Of a stretch of 64,000 nt of DNA, positions 34,337 through 43,079 are shown in pieces. A program made the position numbers and the translations under genes. Under the pieces are notes generated by a model. The model made no database searches. It was not told where the DNA came from and worked only from the letters and a program-made list of their open reading frames with translations. Position 1 is the stretch's first letter. Each line of letters starts with the position of its first letter. Source of the stretch: Gluconobacter sp. P1C6_b (GTDB taxonomy: Bacteria; Pseudomonadota; Alphaproteobacteria; Acetobacterales; Acetobacteraceae); assembly GCF_018811945.1 (NCBI RefSeq), contig NZ_JACRVU010000006.1:99864-163863 (forward strand), read 5' to 3'.

Positions 34337-35128
34337 ATGCGCGCACTCGACATCGCCGGAACGGGCATGCAGGCCCAGCAGACCAACGTCGAAACCATTT
34401 CCAACAATATCGCGAACATGAGCACCACGGGCTACAAGCGTTCCCGTGCCGAGTTCCAGGATCTGATTTACCAGAATATCCGCCGCGTAGGCGCAAGCTC
34501 TTCTGATACGGGCACGACCATTCCGGCTGGTGCACAGGTCGGTCTTGGCGTGAAAACGGCCGCCATTTACCGCATCAACGATCAGGGCAGTCTCGAACAG
34601 ACCAGCAATTCTCTGGATCTGGCCGTGCAGGGACGGGGCTATTTCCAGGTCCAGCTTCCGTCCGGGCAGCTCGCCTATACCCGGGACGGCACGTTCTCGA
34701 TGGACAATAACGGCTCTCTCGTGACGGCGGATGGGTATCTCATCAGCCCGACGATCACGATCCCCAACAATGCCCAGAGCATCTCCGTCGATCAGTCGGG
34801 ACAGGTCAGCGTGCAGATCGCCGGGCAGAACAACACGACGCTCGTCGGGCAGCTTCAGCTTGGTATTTTCACCAATGAGAACGGTCTGGCCGCGATGGGA
34901 CAGAACCTGTTTACCCAGACGACGGCGTCGGGCGACGCCATGATGGGTAACCCTGAAGCCGTTGGCTACGGCAGCATCATGCAGGGTTACGTTGAAAACT
35001 CGAACGTCAATGTCGTGACGGAAATCACCGATCTCATCACGGCCCAGCGCGCCTATGAGATGAACAGCAAGGTTATCACCGCGTCTGACGACATGATGAA
35101 GACCGTGACCAATCTGGGTGGTGGCTAA
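34337..35128 (+). CDS. flgG: Flagellar basal-body rod protein FlgG
   Basis: FlgG forms the distal rod. The 263 residues match the family. It opens with MRALDIAGTGMQAQQTNVET and has NNIANMSTTGYKRSRAEFQD, SLDLAVQGRGYFQVQLPSGQ and the C-terminal NVVTEITDLITAQRAYEMNS. AGGATAA lies about 6 bases before the start. Its stop is 2 bp from the flgA start, so the three genes form one operon. Confidence 0.96.
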   Translation: MRALDIAGTGMQAQQTNVETISNNIANMSTTGYKRSRAEFQDLIYQNIRRVGASSSDTGTTIPAGAQVGLGVKTAAIYRINDQGSLEQTSNSLDLAVQGRGYFQVQLPSGQLAYTRDGTFSMDNNGSLVTADGYLISPTITIPNNAQSISVDQSGQVSVQIAGQNNTTLVGQLQLGIFTNENGLAAMGQNLFTQTTASGDAMMGNPEAVGYGSIMQGYVENSNVNVVTEITDLITAQRAYEMNSKVITASDDMMKTVTNLGGG

Positions 35129-35130
35129 GC

Positions 35131-36123
35131 ATGAGCCGTATCCTGCTGAAAGGTGGCATCCTGCTGCTGGCAGGATGCACAGCACTGTCGTCCGCTTCTG
35201 CCGCAACCCTGCGGACAAACGTCAATGTCGATCATCCGCGCGTGCGCCTGTCCGACCTGTTCGCCGATCTGGGCAAAGGACAGGATACCGAGATTGGCGA
35301 TGCCCCGGCTCTGGGAGCAAGCTATGTGGTCGGTGGTCCGCAGCTGACAGCCATCGCCGCGCAGTTCGGCGTGGACTGGCCCGATGCTTCTCCGCTGGTG
35401 TCCACCACCGTGACGCATGCGGCCCGAATGATCACGGTTGATGACGTGCTTCCCGTTATCCGGCAAGGTCTGGAACTTCCGTCCGAGGCCCGGGTTGAGG
35501 TGGCGCTGACCGGGTTCAAGCCTGTTGCGGTTCCCGTGGCGGATCAGGCCGCACCGACGATCCTGCATATCGATCGTCCCCCTCATGGTAGCGAGCATTT
35601 CACCGCGCGCCTTGAAGTCGCGTCTGCAAGTGGCGGACAGGGGACGGCTTTCACCGTGAGCGGAACGGCGACCATGGAAGTCCGGGCCGTGACTCTGCGT
35701 CACGCCATGCACTTGGGACAACCCATCCTGCCTGAAGATGTCACCATGACCTTTGTTCGCATCGGTCTGATTCCAGACGATGCCCTTCAGTCTCCCGAAG
35801 ATGCTGTCGGTCTCGAGGCGCGGGGTGTGCTTGCCGCCGGTCAGGTCCTTAGCGTGTCCGAACTCGCGCATCCGCAACTCGTGCATCGCGGGTCGCCGGT
35901 TGTCGCGACATTTTCCGGCCCGAGCCTGCATCTGACCGTTTCAGGAACGGTTCTCGAAGCAGGCGGCAAAGGTGACACCGTGCATGTCTACAATGCCAGC
36001 AGCCGCATGGTTCTGACGGGGCGTGTCGTGGACCGGACGGAAGTGGAAGTCATCCCCGGCATCATGCCGCTTTCCGCCGACAACCGGACGCATCAGCAGA
36101 CAACGTCCCTTCCATCCCTCTGA
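35131..36123 (+). CDS. flgA: Flagellar P-ring assembly chaperone FlgA
   Basis: FlgA is the periplasmic chaperone for P-ring formation. The protein has 330 residues with an N-terminal export signal (ILLLAGCTALSSASA). A SAF domain (about 195-260) contains RAVTLRHAMHLGQPILPEDVT, and the C-terminal strand part contains LTVSGTVLEAGGKGDTVHVYN. LAGC at Cys16 resembles a lipobox, but a cleavage site after SASA is equally possible. flgH, which often follows in Alphaproteobacteria, is not next; a leftward RND gene ends 34 bp away. Confidence 0.93.
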   Translation: MSRILLKGGILLLAGCTALSSASAATLRTNVNVDHPRVRLSDLFADLGKGQDTEIGDAPALGASYVVGGPQLTAIAAQFGVDWPDASPLVSTTVTHAARMITVDDVLPVIRQGLELPSEARVEVALTGFKPVAVPVADQAAPTILHIDRPPHGSEHFTARLEVASASGGQGTAFTVSGTATMEVRAVTLRHAMHLGQPILPEDVTMTFVRIGLIPDDALQSPEDAVGLEARGVLAAGQVLSVSELAHPQLVHRGSPVVATFSGPSLHLTVSGTVLEAGGKGDTVHVYNASSRMVLTGRVVDRTEVEVIPGIMPLSADNRTHQQTTSLPSL

Positions 36124-36157
36124 ATCTGTCCACCGCGTGAATTGCCGGTCCCTGGGG

Positions 36158-39100
36158 TCAGATCTGTCTGGCGGAGGGCTCGGTGCCGTTGTGCCGACGC
36201 ACAAGGCCGAGCAGCCAGTGGCAGAGACGTTTGCCTCTCATGCCGATGGCATCCATCCACAGATAGACGATCGGCGTGGTGTACAGCGTGAGAAGCTGGC
36301 TGACGACCATGCCGCCCAGGATCGAAACGCCCAGCGGTCGGCGCATTTCCGCGCCATATCCGTTGCTGATGATGAGCGGAACCGCGCCCAGAGCAGCGGC
36401 GAGGGACGTCATCAGGATAGGGCGGAAGCGCGTAATCGATGCCTTGAAGATGGCCTCTTTCGGGGACAGTTTTTCGATCCGTTCAGCGTGGATTGCAAAA
36501 TCGATGACGAGAATGGCGTTCTTCTTGACGATACCCGTCAACAGGATAATGCCGATCATGGCGATGATGCTGAAGGACTCTCCCGCGATCCACAGCCCCA
36601 GAACCGCGCCGATACCGGCGGACGGCAGGGTGGAGAGGATCGTGATGGGATGGATCAGGCTCTCATAGAGAATACCCAGCACGATATACATCACGGCAAT
36701 CGCGGCGAGGAACGCCAGGCCGCCGTTGATCATGAGCTTGCGGGTATCGCCGGCCGTCCCGGTGAAGTCGCCCAGAACACCATCAGGGGCATGGGTAGTC
36801 TGCATGGTCTGTTTGATCAGGTCGACCGCGTCGTTGTAGCTCACGCCGGTCGCCAGATCGAAGGAGATATTGGCGGAATAATAGCTGCCACGGTGGGTGA
36901 TATCGAGGGGCTGCGGCTTCCACAGGACGGAAGCCACATTGGTCAGCGGGATCATGGTCTCGGTCGAGGACGAAACTGCGGAACCGTTGGATGAGTTGCC
37001 CGAAATCTGGTTGGCCAGCGAGTTCTGGATGGAGGCCGTGGCCAGGGAGGTGAAGCTGTTCGCGGACGTGCTCGCATCACTGCGGACCCGGATCAGGTTG
37101 GAAGCCACGCCGCCGGCCGCTGTGCCTGCGGCTGTTGAAATCCAGACCTGCCGGAGCATTTCAGGATCCATGCGGTATTGCGGCGCTAGCACCATGACGA
37201 CGCGGTGTTCGGTCGTGGGCAGGTGGATCGTGGAAACGATGGCCTGACCGTAGGAATCATACAGCACGTTCTGGATCAGCTGCGGCGTGATGCCATAGCG
37301 TGCTTCGGTGTCGCGGTGGACGGTGATGTAGGCCGCAACCGACTGTCCCTCGGTCGTGGAAGACACATTGACCAGCTTGCCCGAGGCGCGCAGGGCGCTC
37401 AGCAGGGTCGGAAGATATCCGAACAGGTCGGCGACGTTGTCTCCACGCAGAACGTAGCGATAGCTGCCGGTATTCTTGGAACTGCTGCCGCCCTGGCTAC
37501 TGCCGCCAACACTCCAGAACGAGATATCGGCCCCTGGTTCATCGGGCAGGCGCTTGCGGATGCGGTCCAGAATGACCTCGGCGGAGGGGCGTTCCTCCTT
37601 TTCCTTCAGATGGAGGTAGAGTTCGCCGCTGTTCTTGTCGTCGCTGAAGATGGTTGTCGAGGTGACATCCGGATCCGTCTGGGCAATGGCCCCGACTTCC
37701 CGCAGGCGCCGGTCGATTTCCTGGAACGACATGGTGGCGTCGCCCTTGATGCGTCCTGCCAGCAGCGACATGTCCTGCGAGGGAATGAATTCCTTGGGCA
37801 TCAGCACGACCGAGCCCACCAATACCACGAAGCTGAGCGGCAGGGTCAGACCCATCAGAACCGGATGGCGCAGGCACCAGTGCATGGAGCGGCCATACTG
37901 TTTCAGCGTCCAGTTCAGCGAAGTTTCCGTGATGAAGGCGATGTGGCCGAGGATGCCTTTCCGGGATTCTTCGCCGTGGTCAATTTCCAGCAGATGCGCG
38001 CACATCATCGGCGTCAGCGTCAGGGACAGCCACATCGAGATCACGATGGCGGAAATCATTGTCATGCAGAACTCGAACATGATCGAGCCAGCGCCGCCGG
38101 GCAGGAACAGCAGCGGGATGAACACCGCGACCAGCGAGGCGCTGATGGACAGGACCGTGAAACCGATTTCCGAAGCGCCGATCAGGCTGGCCTCGTAGCG
38201 GTCTTTCCCCTCTTCCATGTGGCGGGCGATGTTTTCCAGCACGACGATGGCGTCATCGACCACGAAACCCACCGCGATGGTCAGGGACATGAGCGACAGG
38301 ACGTCGAGCGTGAAGTTGAACGCGGCCATGGCGGCCAGCGTGCCGGACAGCGCGATGGGGACCGTTACGGCCGGGATGAGCGTCGTGATCATCTTCCGGA
38401 AGAACAGCAGGATGACGAGCACGACCAGCACGACGGACAGGATCAGCGTCAGCCGCGCATCCGCGAGAGAGGCACGGATGGATCGGGACGTATCGAGGCC
38501 GACAACCAGATTGACGTCCGCCGGCAGCGCGTCGCGCAGATGCGTCAGATTGGCGTTGATGCCATCCACGATGGCCACGGTGTTGGCGTGTGGCTGGGCG
38601 GTCACGACCAGGGTGACGGCGCGATGGCCGTTGATATAGCTGGTCTGGTAGACGTCCTGCACGCTGTCGGTGATCGTGGAGATGTCGCTCAGCCGGACGG
38701 GGTAGAAATTGTTGCGATATCCGACGATCAGGTCCCGGTACTGGGCTGCGTTGATGGCCTGATCATTGGTGGACAGCATCATCCGCTGGCCGTTGCTGTC
38801 GATGAAGCCTTTGGGCGTGAAGGCATTGGCCGAGGCGAGGGCGGTGCGCACGTCCTCGAAACCGATGCCCCATTTGTAAAGCGGACCGGGATTAAGCTCG
38901 ACGCGCACGGCAGGATTCGTTGACCCCACGACTTCCACACGGCCCACACCCTTGACCTCGGCCAGGAGCGGTTTGATGCGGATATTGGCGATGTCGTAGA
39001 GTTCGGCCTGGGTTTTCTGGTCGCCGGTCAGGCTCATCAGATAGACCGGAAAGCCACCGCCATCCATTTTGAACGCCTGCGGGTCGGCGTCCATCGTGCC

Positions 39101-39463
39101 GGTCGGCAGATCGGCTCTCGCTGCGCGCAGGGCGGCCTGTGTGTCCCGCAGGGCGCCGTCGATATTCCGTGACGACGAGAATTCAAGGAAAATCTGGGCC
39201 TGTCCGGCATTGGTGTCGGATTCGATGCTCTCCAGATCCGCAATCGATCCGAGCCTGCGTTCCAGAGGCGTCGTCACGGAGGTCGCCATCTGCTGCGGAT
39301 CCGCACCCGGCTGGGTGGCCACGACCATGATGGAGGTTGTGGTCATGTCCGGCATCGTGGCGACGGGCAGGAGGGGGTAGCAGATGAACCCCGCCATGAA
39401 GATGGCGATGGACATCAGTGTCGTCGCGACCGGACGGTCTATGAACAGGCGGCAGAAATTCAT
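36158..39463 (-). CDS. HAE1-type RND multidrug efflux pump (MdtC/AcrB-like)
   Basis: This is an inner-membrane proton antiporter for organic solutes, 1101 residues. The proton-relay pair Asp403-Asp404 lies in GFVVDDAIVVLEN, matching AcrB Asp407/Asp408. Other family marks are MPDMTTTSIMVVATQPGADP near the N-terminus, PKEFIPSQDMSLLAGRIKGD after helix 7, and TGIVKKNAILVIDFA near residue 985. It is about 70 residues longer than MdtC; Ser/Gly/Ala-rich inserts in the second periplasmic domain (GGSSQGGSSSKN, SAAGTAAGG and a long stretch around SGNSSNGSAVSSS) account for this. No adaptor or channel gene adjoins it. Confidence 0.92.
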   Translation of the reverse strand: MNFCRLFIDRPVATTLMSIAIFMAGFICYPLLPVATMPDMTTTSIMVVATQPGADPQQMATSVTTPLERRLGSIADLESIESDTNAGQAQIFLEFSSSRNIDGALRDTQAALRAARADLPTGTMDADPQAFKMDGGGFPVYLMSLTGDQKTQAELYDIANIRIKPLLAEVKGVGRVEVVGSTNPAVRVELNPGPLYKWGIGFEDVRTALASANAFTPKGFIDSNGQRMMLSTNDQAINAAQYRDLIVGYRNNFYPVRLSDISTITDSVQDVYQTSYINGHRAVTLVVTAQPHANTVAIVDGINANLTHLRDALPADVNLVVGLDTSRSIRASLADARLTLILSVVLVVLVILLFFRKMITTLIPAVTVPIALSGTLAAMAAFNFTLDVLSLMSLTIAVGFVVDDAIVVLENIARHMEEGKDRYEASLIGASEIGFTVLSISASLVAVFIPLLFLPGGAGSIMFEFCMTMISAIVISMWLSLTLTPMMCAHLLEIDHGEESRKGILGHIAFITETSLNWTLKQYGRSMHWCLRHPVLMGLTLPLSFVVLVGSVVLMPKEFIPSQDMSLLAGRIKGDATMSFQEIDRRLREVGAIAQTDPDVTSTTIFSDDKNSGELYLHLKEKEERPSAEVILDRIRKRLPDEPGADISFWSVGGSSQGGSSSKNTGSYRYVLRGDNVADLFGYLPTLLSALRASGKLVNVSSTTEGQSVAAYITVHRDTEARYGITPQLIQNVLYDSYGQAIVSTIHLPTTEHRVVMVLAPQYRMDPEMLRQVWISTAAGTAAGGVASNLIRVRSDASTSANSFTSLATASIQNSLANQISGNSSNGSAVSSSTETMIPLTNVASVLWKPQPLDITHRGSYYSANISFDLATGVSYNDAVDLIKQTMQTTHAPDGVLGDFTGTAGDTRKLMINGGLAFLAAIAVMYIVLGILYESLIHPITILSTLPSAGIGAVLGLWIAGESFSIIAMIGIILLTGIVKKNAILVIDFAIHAERIEKLSPKEAIFKASITRFRPILMTSLAAALGAVPLIISNGYGAEMRRPLGVSILGGMVVSQLLTLYTTPIVYLWMDAIGMRGKRLCHWLLGLVRRHNGTEPSARQI

Positions 39464-39543
39464 GCGGCCAGTTTATCCACAAAACCGCGCCGGGGGTCAT
39501 TACTGATAGGACACAAAATGTCAGTTATCCGCCGTGCAGGGAG

Positions 39544-40347
39544 TCAGAAATCGGGCATTCCCGCCGGCTGGGCGGAGGGCTGGGTCATATAATACCGCTC
39601 GGCCAGCCGAGGCGGCAGCAGGTCCATCAGTCGGGAGCCCATGACCAGCCAGGACGGAAAGATCACCCGTCGCGTCTGCCGCAGTGTGCCGCGCAGGATC
39701 AGGCGGACGGCCTCTTCCGTGGATACCAGACCCGGCATCGGAAAACGGTTCTGCTTCACCATGGCCGTATCGACAAATCCGCAGCACACGCTGGTCAGGC
39801 TGATGCCCAAACGCTGCAGATGGGCCGCATTGGCCACGATGAAACGGTCCAGCGCGGCCTTGGACGCGGAATAGGACGGTGTTCCGGGATAGCAGACGAA
39901 TCCCGCGACGGATGCCATCACGCAGATCCGCCCCCGAAGATTTTCACCATTTCGCTGCTGCCTGCGCATGGCCGTCACGACCGGAAAGAACGTGTTGAGC
40001 GTTCCAGTCAGGTTGGTGTCGAGCATCTCCCACACGCGCTCTTCGCGCTCCAGCACCAGACCGTCATCGGCTTCGGGAGGCAGGCCGCCCGTGATGCCTG
40101 CGCAGAGGAACGCCATATCCAGATGTTCTCCTGAGGCCGTAGCGATCCAGTCCGCCATGCCCTGACGGTTTCGCGTATCCAGTACGACCGGAACTGCTCT
40201 GGCGCCCTGTTGATCGCATTGCCGGGCGGTGTCCATCACACCGTCTTCAGCATGATCGCAGAGTTGCAGGGAAACGCCGGGGCGGGCCAGCTTCAGGGCA
40301 AGACTGCGTCCGATGCCGGATGCGGCCCCTGTAATCAGGATATTCAT
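39544..40347 (-). CDS. Short-chain dehydrogenase/reductase
   Basis: The protein has 267 residues from ATG 40347, the first Met in the conserved region. It has the Rossmann signature TGAASGIGRSLA near residue 6, Asp in the adenine-binding loop (CDHAEDG), CAGITGG, catalytic Ser in VMASVAGF and Tyr-x-x-x-Lys in YSASK. The C-terminal extension of about 50 residues (PSWLVMGSRLMDLLPPRLAERYYM) resembles SDRs that bind hydrophobic or membrane-related substrates. The cofactor is probably NADP or NAD; the substrate is unknown. It lies 91 bp downstream of the lipase-like gene on the same strand. Confidence 0.88.
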   Translation of the reverse strand: MNILITGAASGIGRSLALKLARPGVSLQLCDHAEDGVMDTARQCDQQGARAVPVVLDTRNRQGMADWIATASGEHLDMAFLCAGITGGLPPEADDGLVLEREERVWEMLDTNLTGTLNTFFPVVTAMRRQQRNGENLRGRICVMASVAGFVCYPGTPSYSASKAALDRFIVANAAHLQRLGISLTSVCCGFVDTAMVKQNRFPMPGLVSTEEAVRLILRGTLRQTRRVIFPSWLVMGSRLMDLLPPRLAERYYMTQPSAQPAGMPDF

Positions 40348-40438
40348 CCGGCGGAGTCTAACAGAGTGTTTCCGGGATGCGACCCCCGCCGGGGGGAAAA
40401 CATTTCTGCCTCCTGAGCACCAGAAGGGCGCAGGCCGG

Positions 40439-41644
40439 CTAATTGCAATCCGAACGGGGTTTTGTGCCTTGCAGAAGCTGCCCGGCAAAGCTGTGGGCCT
40501 CTGTAATCATGGCGGCGAGGGTGCCGTTATGGCTGGCGTCATGAATCCGGTGCGTCACAGCGGTTCCGGCAGCGCAGAGCCGGGTGACGAGGCGTTTCTG
40601 CTGGCTGGGGGAGGTGTGCAGATCCTGCGCGCCGGACTCGATGAGCACGGGCGAGGGCAGGGAGAAGCCGGGATATTTCGCCCAGTCGAAAACCGGCGCC
40701 AGCACACGGCTGGCTTCGGGTTCGAGCAATGTTGCGGGCGTCAGACCGGAGCGTTTGGCGATCGGTAAGAAGTCCGAGGCGCACATGGACCCGGCATCGT
40801 GCAGAAGGCGCTGTCCCCGCGGCGTGAAGGCCTCGTTGATGTCCGTGGAGGGATCGGCTTCGGCCAGCGACTGTCCGAGTGTCAGCAGTTCCGGCACGGC
40901 TGGTGAGAAGCTGCGCGGGTTGGCGGGGTGCAGAAGCTCCTGCGCAGTCTGTTCGTCGAGATAAGGTGGGGCAGCGGCAATCGTGCCCAGAATTCGCAGA
41001 TGCGGCGCATAGGTTGAGGCCATGGCGGCCGCCGCCAGAACGGCCTGCCCCCCCTGTGCATGGCCATTCAGCACCACGCTTTCGGACAGGTCCGGCAGGC
41101 GCTCGCGGGCCGCACGGACGGCATCAAGTACGCTCATGCCTTCCGATCGTGCATTCAGCAGGAGCGGGGCGCCGGGCTCGCCCATGCCCGGATAGTCGGT
41201 CGCGACAATCGCAAAGCCCTGACGCAGCCAGCCGTCATAGAAATGCGCCTGTACGGTGCCGATCCCCATGACGGACGGTGCGCAGGTCAGGTGCAGGCCG
41301 CTTTCTCCATGCGCCCAGGCCAGAACAGGCCAGCCGCCTGCCGGGGCACGACCGCGCGGAACCAGAACCTGCGCCGAAACGCGGACGAGCTGTTGCGGAT
41401 TGCGCGCATCCGTACTGCGATAGGTCAGACGATAGACCGAGGCCGGTTCGTGGGATGGCACGGAATCCAGCCGGATGGCCTGCCCGGCCGAGACCGGCGC
41501 GCTGACGGACCAGTTGTCGCCATCGTCATCCGAGGCGCATCCGGACAGGACGGTTCCCGCTGTCAGAAGCATCAGAAGCGATGCGAGGGCAGTCAGTCCG
41601 GGAAGGCGGCGCTCCGGTTTGCGGCGAAAAGAGCAGTACGGCAT
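40439..41644 (-). CDS. Lipase-like alpha/beta hydrolase lipoprotein lacking the nucleophile serine
   Basis: The 401-residue lipoprotein has a signal peptide ending LSGC (about Cys35). It has the layout of the secretory lipase family: RVSAQVLVPRGRAPAGGWP, VLAWAHGESG, FAIVATDYPGMG, the nucleophile-elbow region, an Asp-bearing loop (IESGAQDLHTSPSQQ) and a late His (HDASHNGTL). The elbow reads GHAQGG with Ala196 (codon GCA) where active lipases have Ser (GHSQGG). Either the enzyme is inactive, or another residue serves. The frame is intact, which argues for a retained non-enzymatic role. CGGAGA precedes the start. Confidence 0.82.
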   Translation of the reverse strand: MPYCSFRRKPERRLPGLTALASLLMLLTAGTVLSGCASDDDGDNWSVSAPVSAGQAIRLDSVPSHEPASVYRLTYRSTDARNPQQLVRVSAQVLVPRGRAPAGGWPVLAWAHGESGLHLTCAPSVMGIGTVQAHFYDGWLRQGFAIVATDYPGMGEPGAPLLLNARSEGMSVLDAVRAARERLPDLSESVVLNGHAQGGQAVLAAAAMASTYAPHLRILGTIAAAPPYLDEQTAQELLHPANPRSFSPAVPELLTLGQSLAEADPSTDINEAFTPRGQRLLHDAGSMCASDFLPIAKRSGLTPATLLEPEASRVLAPVFDWAKYPGFSLPSPVLIESGAQDLHTSPSQQKRLVTRLCAAGTAVTHRIHDASHNGTLAAMITEAHSFAGQLLQGTKPRSDCN

Positions 41645-41826
41645 GAGAGGTCTGTCTCCGACGGGGAGCGTCTCTCATAGCAGTGCTCTGCGTCCTAGGG
41701 GAGCGGCCATGTCCCGTTCCGGAACCCGGGTGGACTTGGAGAGCCGTCCATCCGGCGCTACAGAGAAGACCTCTGACGCGCCGGTCCGACATGATCGGAT
41801 CTGATACAAACGAGGATAGTCCTGCC

Positions 41827-42078
41827 ATGACCGACACCATTCCCGATCGCCTCTCCGCCAGCCCGGACAGCCCGTATTACAACGAAGAGCTGCTTTCGCG
41901 CGGCATTGGTGTCCGTTTCAAGGGTGAAGAGCGCACCACCGTCGAGGAATACTGCATCAGCGAAGGCTGGGTCCGTCTGGCAGTCGGCAAGACGCTGGAT
42001 CGTCGTGGCCGTCCGATGACGATCAAGGTTACGGGACCGGTCGAGGTCTGGATCAAGGACTCCGAAGAAGAAGCATGA
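41827..42078 (+). CDS. DUF3297 family protein
   Basis: The 83-residue soluble protein is a known small conserved family without assigned function (DUF3297). Seen are DSPYYNEELLSRGIGVRFKG, VEEYCISEGWVRLAVGKTLDRRG and TIKVTGPVEVWIKD. GAGGAT lies about 10 bases before ATG 41827. Its stop overlaps the nucleoside hydrolase start by 4 bases (ATGA), so the two are translationally coupled. Confidence 0.85.
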   Translation: MTDTIPDRLSASPDSPYYNEELLSRGIGVRFKGEERTTVEEYCISEGWVRLAVGKTLDRRGRPMTIKVTGPVEVWIKDSEEEA

Positions 42079-43043
42079 TGACGCAGGCCAGTTCCGCACC
42101 GATCGCACCCCGCCGCATCGTCATTGACACCGATCCGGGTCAGGACGATGCGGTTGCCATCCTGCTGGCGCTGGCCTCGCCGGAACTGACGGTCGAGGCC
42201 ATCACGACCGTCGCCGGCAATGTGCCTGTGGCCCTGACGACGCGGAATGCCTGCGCCCTGCTCGAACTGGCAGGCCGCACCGATATTCCCGTTTTTGCAG
42301 GCGCAGCCCGTCCCCTGCATCGCGCGCCCATCAGCGCCGAGCACGTCCACGGCGAAACGGGCATGGCAGGCGCCAATCTGCCCGAGCCGACCCTGCGGCC
42401 GCAGGCAATCGATGCCGCAACCCATCTTGTGGACCTGCTGCGCCGTGAGCCGGAAGGCGCGATCACGCTCGTCTGCCTCGGTCCGATGACGAATCTGGCT
42501 CTGGCGCTGACGCATGCGCCGGACATCGCGTCCCGGATCGCGGGAGTCGTGGCCATGGGCGGTGCCCAGCGCGAAGGTGGCAACATCACACCCACCGCAG
42601 AATTCAATTTTTTCGTGGACCCCCATGCTGCCCGGATCGTCATGCATTCCGGCATTCCCATCACGCTCCTGCCGCTGGACGTGACGCATCGCGCCATTGC
42701 CACACCGGCCCGTCTGGCGCCGATCGCCGCGGTCGGCTCGCCGGTGACGGACATGGTGGTGCGGATGCTGGGCGCGGAAGACCGCTTCGAGAAGCTCAAA
42801 TACGGCTGGGAAGGCGGTGCGCTGCACGATCCGCTCACCATTGGCTGGCTTCTGAGGCCCGAACTGTTTTCGGGGCGCGACTGCAATGTGGAAATTGAGG
42901 TCGACGCCCCCCTGTGCATGGGTCAGAGTGTTGTTGACCTGTGGAACGTAACCGATCGCGTTCCGAACGCGTTATGGGTCAATGACGTTGATTCAGACGC
43001 CTTCTATTCGCTTCTGACGGAAAGACTTGCCCTTCTGGACTAG
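42075..43043 (+). CDS. Nucleoside hydrolase (inosine-uridine preferring type)
   Basis: It cleaves the N-glycosidic bond of ribonucleosides for base salvage. The 322 residues match the family. The calcium-binding signature VIDTDPGQDDAVAILLAL lies near residue 15; further marks are TVAGNVPVALTTRN, the GETGMAGANLPEP loop, VCLGPMTNLALAL, FNFFVDPHAARIV and the late HDPLTIGWLL with the catalytic-region His-Asp. ATGATG gives two possible starts 3 bases apart. The gene is coupled to DUF3297 upstream and is followed after 36 bp by the SQR-like gene. Confidence 0.93.
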   Translation: MMTQASSAPIAPRRIVIDTDPGQDDAVAILLALASPELTVEAITTVAGNVPVALTTRNACALLELAGRTDIPVFAGAARPLHRAPISAEHVHGETGMAGANLPEPTLRPQAIDAATHLVDLLRREPEGAITLVCLGPMTNLALALTHAPDIASRIAGVVAMGGAQREGGNITPTAEFNFFVDPHAARIVMHSGIPITLLPLDVTHRAIATPARLAPIAAVGSPVTDMVVRMLGAEDRFEKLKYGWEGGALHDPLTIGWLLRPELFSGRDCNVEIEVDAPLCMGQSVVDLWNVTDRVPNALWVNDVDSDAFYSLLTERLALLD

Positions 43044-43079
43044 ACTCTTTCCGTCACAATGACGTTGGAGTAACCGAAC

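Noticed and set aside
37205..38923. 572-codon plus-strand ORF
   Set aside because: It is the shadow of the HAE1-type RND pump gene; composition is low-complexity Asp/His/Gln/Arg with no family signature.
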